64,000 nt of DNA from a bacterium (GTDB lineage: Bacteria > Armatimonadota > Abditibacteriia > Abditibacteriales > Abditibacteriaceae). The notes beneath the pieces are model-generated. The model saw only the letters and a list, made by a program, of their open reading frames with translations. It was not told the DNA's origin and made no database searches. Both the position numbers and the translations under genes were made by a program. The stretch is taken from positions 1 to 64,000 of the forward strand of contig SDZD01000007.1 of assembly GCA_004172935.1 (NCBI GenBank), written 5' to 3'. Positions 62,081-64,000 of the stretch are shown piece by piece. Position 1 is the stretch's first letter. The number at the start of each line of letters is the position of its first letter.

Positions 62081-63666
62081 CACGCTCCGCTTTGCGCGCG
62101 CTTTTTGCACAGCTTCTTGATGCGCCCGGAGTCATTATCACTGTTTCGCCCGATGCCAACTGGGGCGAGTTCACTTCGAACTTCCCGTTGCAAAGTGCGA
62201 AGGCGCGCGGGCAAAGTGCCGAAGAAATTGGTCAAACTGCGCGCGAACGGCTCGGCTCTCACTGGCCGGGCCGCATTGGTTTGGAACGAGGGCGACTGCA
62301 ATTTTTTATGAGCGACGAACATTTTCTCCTCGAACTGGAACGTGCCACGCGCGAAGGAGCGCACTATGGCGCGTCGAACTCCTTAAGTGGGCAGCGGTAT
62401 CTGGTCGAATACGTGTCTAGCGACCCAACTGGCCCACTACCCTTGGGCGCCGGACGACACGCCGCGTGGGGCGAAGCACTTTGCCGTTTGCTCGAATACG
62501 CGGGAGCGCGTGTGTCGCGCGAGTTTTATCTCAACGACCAGACCACAAGCTCCAAACTGCGTTCTCTGGGCGAATGGGTTGTTAACGCCTACAGCGGAGC
62601 TTTCGGCCAGAACACCGGCCCCAGCGACGCCTTCAGCCGTACGCTGGGCGGCGAACTGGCCCGCCGCGATGGCGCCAAATGGCTCCAATCCGCGCCCGAT
62701 GAGCGCATCGAAGCCGCGACTACATTCGCTCTGGAACGCGCCGTCGAATCTCAGCGTGCCTCTCTGGAGCGCTTCGGAACTCGCTTCGATTCCTGGGTCA
62801 AAGAAAGCGACCTTGAGCGCGATGGACACATCTCTCGTGCCTTCGCATTGTTGGCCGAACGCGGCCTCACCTACGAACTTGATGGTGCCCTCTGGCTTCG
62901 CACTACTCAATTCGGCGACGACGCTGACCGTGTGCTGCGCCGTGCCAGTGGCCGCGCCACCTACTTCGCTGGCGATGTCGCTTACCACATTTGGAAGGCC
63001 GAACGCGGCTTCGACCGCATCTTCAATGTGTGGGGTGTCGGACACAAAACCTACATCGCGCGCACCAAAGCGGCCCTGCTCGCCGCCGGACTCGATGCCG
63101 ATAAATTCGAGTTCCTCACCGTCGAAGAAGCCGCTCTTGAGCGCGATGGTGTTCCCATTCGCCTTGGTCTGGGCGGTGGCCCACTGGTTTTGGATGAAGA
63201 AGTCGAAGAAATCGGCGCCGATGCCCTGCATTGGTTCTTCACCGCCAAGCCCGCTGCTAAAACCGCAGTAGTCGATCTCGAAATCGCCACCCGCGACGAC
63301 GAATCGAATCCTGCCTACGCCGCGCAGCTTCTGCCCTCGCGCTTGGCTACCATGCGCCGTCAACTCGAAGGGCGCCTATCCGTCTCGCCAGAGGCCGAGC
63401 AGGGCGACTGGAACGCGGGCGAACGCGAACTGGCCCGCCTCGTGGCCCTGTGGCCCGATACCGTCGAAAGCGCCGCTACCGAGCGCGCTCCCGAAAAAAT
63501 CGCCGACTTCGTCTCACAGTTAGCCCGTGCCACCCGCGAACTCAGCCGCAACACCGCGCCTTCACTGGCACCAACCTCGCGCCGCCTCGAATTGCTGCGC
63601 GCCAGCGGCAACGTCGCCGCCAGCGCCCTCAAAATCCTCGGCGTCGATGCCAACGAGCGCTTCTAA
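62077..63666 (+). CDS. Arginyl-tRNA synthetase homologue lacking both catalytic signatures
   Basis: A 529-residue protein that follows ArgRS along its whole length: N-terminal additional domain (TVSPDANWGEFTSNFPLQSA), Rossmann core (YVSSDPTGPLPLGAGRHAAW, REFYLNDQTTSSKLRSLG, GALWLRTTQFGDDADRVL, ATYFAGDVAYHIWKAERGFD) and DALR-type C-terminus ending NERF. However, where ArgRS has HVGH this protein has P122-L-G-A125, where it has KMSKR this has R362-LGLG, and D-H-H is GHK. Both ATP-site motifs are gone, so aminoacylation by the usual mechanism is unlikely. Start at the ATGA overlap at 62077, coupled to the CBS-DUF1385 gene. Confidence 0.88.
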   Translation: MTRSALRALFAQLLDAPGVIITVSPDANWGEFTSNFPLQSAKARGQSAEEIGQTARERLGSHWPGRIGLERGRLQFFMSDEHFLLELERATREGAHYGASNSLSGQRYLVEYVSSDPTGPLPLGAGRHAAWGEALCRLLEYAGARVSREFYLNDQTTSSKLRSLGEWVVNAYSGAFGQNTGPSDAFSRTLGGELARRDGAKWLQSAPDERIEAATTFALERAVESQRASLERFGTRFDSWVKESDLERDGHISRAFALLAERGLTYELDGALWLRTTQFGDDADRVLRRASGRATYFAGDVAYHIWKAERGFDRIFNVWGVGHKTYIARTKAALLAAGLDADKFEFLTVEEAALERDGVPIRLGLGGGPLVLDEEVEEIGADALHWFFTAKPAAKTAVVDLEIATRDDESNPAYAAQLLPSRLATMRRQLEGRLSVSPEAEQGDWNAGERELARLVALWPDTVESAATERAPEKIADFVSQLARATRELSRNTAPSLAPTSRRLELLRASGNVAASALKILGVDANERF

Positions 63667-63683
63667 ACCTCGAATCAAGACCA

Positions 63684-63720
63684 GAAAGCGCGCATGGAAA
63701 TTTTCCATGCGCGCTTTTTC
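63684..63720 (+). terminator. Rho-independent terminator of ArgRS-like gene
   Basis: Stem AAAGCGCGCATGGAA / TTCCATGCGCGCTTT followed by TTC. Confidence 0.9.
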
Positions 63721-63768
63721 ATTCCTCCAACCGTTAGAGCTGTTTTCAATTGAGATAATTGTGCCGCC

Positions 63769-64000
63769 CTAGTCAATTCCAGGCGGTTTGAGGGCAATAC
63801 CTATTGAGCTATTTAATTCTGGTATCCGAACTTGCAACTCTTGTAGAACAGCTATTTCTCCTGTTGTCAGTGGTTGTAACAACCTGATAGATCGAGCAGC
63901 GTTATTCGCCAATCGAGTGCGAATATGGTCAGGTGTGGTTGCGTTAGCGGTCCAATCGGGATGATTTTCTATTTGAGCGAGCAAATAATCCCAGATTCTC
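63769..64000 (-). CDS. Unknown protein, C-terminal fragment (runs off right edge)
   Basis: An open frame reading into the window from the right edge, ending at a TAG at 63769-63771. The visible 76 residues include RIWDYLLAQIENHPDWT, NNAARSIRLLQPLTTGE and IPELNSSIGIALKPPGID. No family recognised and the N-terminus is outside the window. Confidence 0.5.
   Translation of the reverse strand, partial: RIWDYLLAQIENHPDWTANATTPDHIRTRLANNAARSIRLLQPLTTGEIAVLQELQVRIPELNSSIGIALKPPGID

Noticed and set aside
62437..63363. A 308-residue open frame antisense to the ArgRS-like gene
   Set aside because: Mirror of a coherent synthetase-like reading; glycine- and alanine-rich with no motifs.
1..64000. tRNA and rRNA genes
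   Set aside because: I looked for T-loop-like GGTTCGAATCC patterns with a matching acceptor stem and for rRNA blocks and found none; a covariance-model scan would be needed to exclude them fully.

Overview
The window looks like chromosomal DNA of a diderm bacterium of the Abditibacteriota/Armatimonadota type. The clues are five separate DUF1559-type pseudopilin genes, which are greatly expanded in that group and in Planctomycetes, an S-layer-homology protein, a moderate G+C content with AT-rich intergenic gaps, and carbohydrate-degradation loci built from GH127, GH5 and GH88 enzymes. This placement is inferred from gene content; no rRNA or tRNA gene was seen. Genes are closely packed, often joined by ATGA or TAATG overlaps, and bounded by strong hairpin terminators.

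Left third (1-23.3 kb): a cut-off IS5-type transposase, two pseudopilins behind AT-rich leaders, a WD40 protein, a thioredoxin-like protein, a 1011-residue secreted PDZ/jelly-roll protein, a TIM-barrel sugar isomerase-like protein, a nucleoside hydrolase and an AraC regulator. The AraC gene is divergent from a pseudopilin-lipoprotein pair, which is followed by two tandem GH127 beta-L-arabinofuranosidases (one without a signal, one a lipoprotein). Then come an M24 aminopeptidase, another pseudopilin, a methyltransferase, a helical exported protein and a pseudopilin-GH5 pair divergent from a GntR/LacI-type regulator.

Middle (24.6-38 kb): a six-gene uronate-catabolism cluster on the minus strand (cupin, Gfo/Idh/MocA, GH88, SDR, KDPG aldolase, KDG kinase) with a divergent AraC regulator. 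Four of its junctions (three inside the cluster, one in the divergent gap) carry an unusual hairpin repeat built of 7-base units. An SLH/FlgD/DUF11 surface protein, a GAF-PAS-GAF histidine kinase with a single-domain response regulator, and glgC follow.

Right third (38-64 kb): an origin-proximal region with parA, parB, six parS sites, nrdR, pyrK-pyrD, dnaN, recF and a DciA-like gene, with many DnaA-box-like words but no dnaA gene. After that come a duplicated two-gene membrane module, a Nudix hydrolase, a metal-handling island (CobW GTPase, HU, NicO/UreH transporter, HupE/UreJ) with a Fur/Zur-like dyad, a pair of unknown paralogues, serS, a CBS-DUF1385 membrane fusion and an arginyl-tRNA-synthetase homologue.

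The most notable item is the last: the ArgRS homologue at 62077-63666 keeps the whole fold but has lost both catalytic signatures (HIGH and KMSKS). Other candidates are the heptad-repeat hairpins, a parS site that forms the stem of a transcription terminator, and a long conserved-looking hairpin between nrdR and pyrK.
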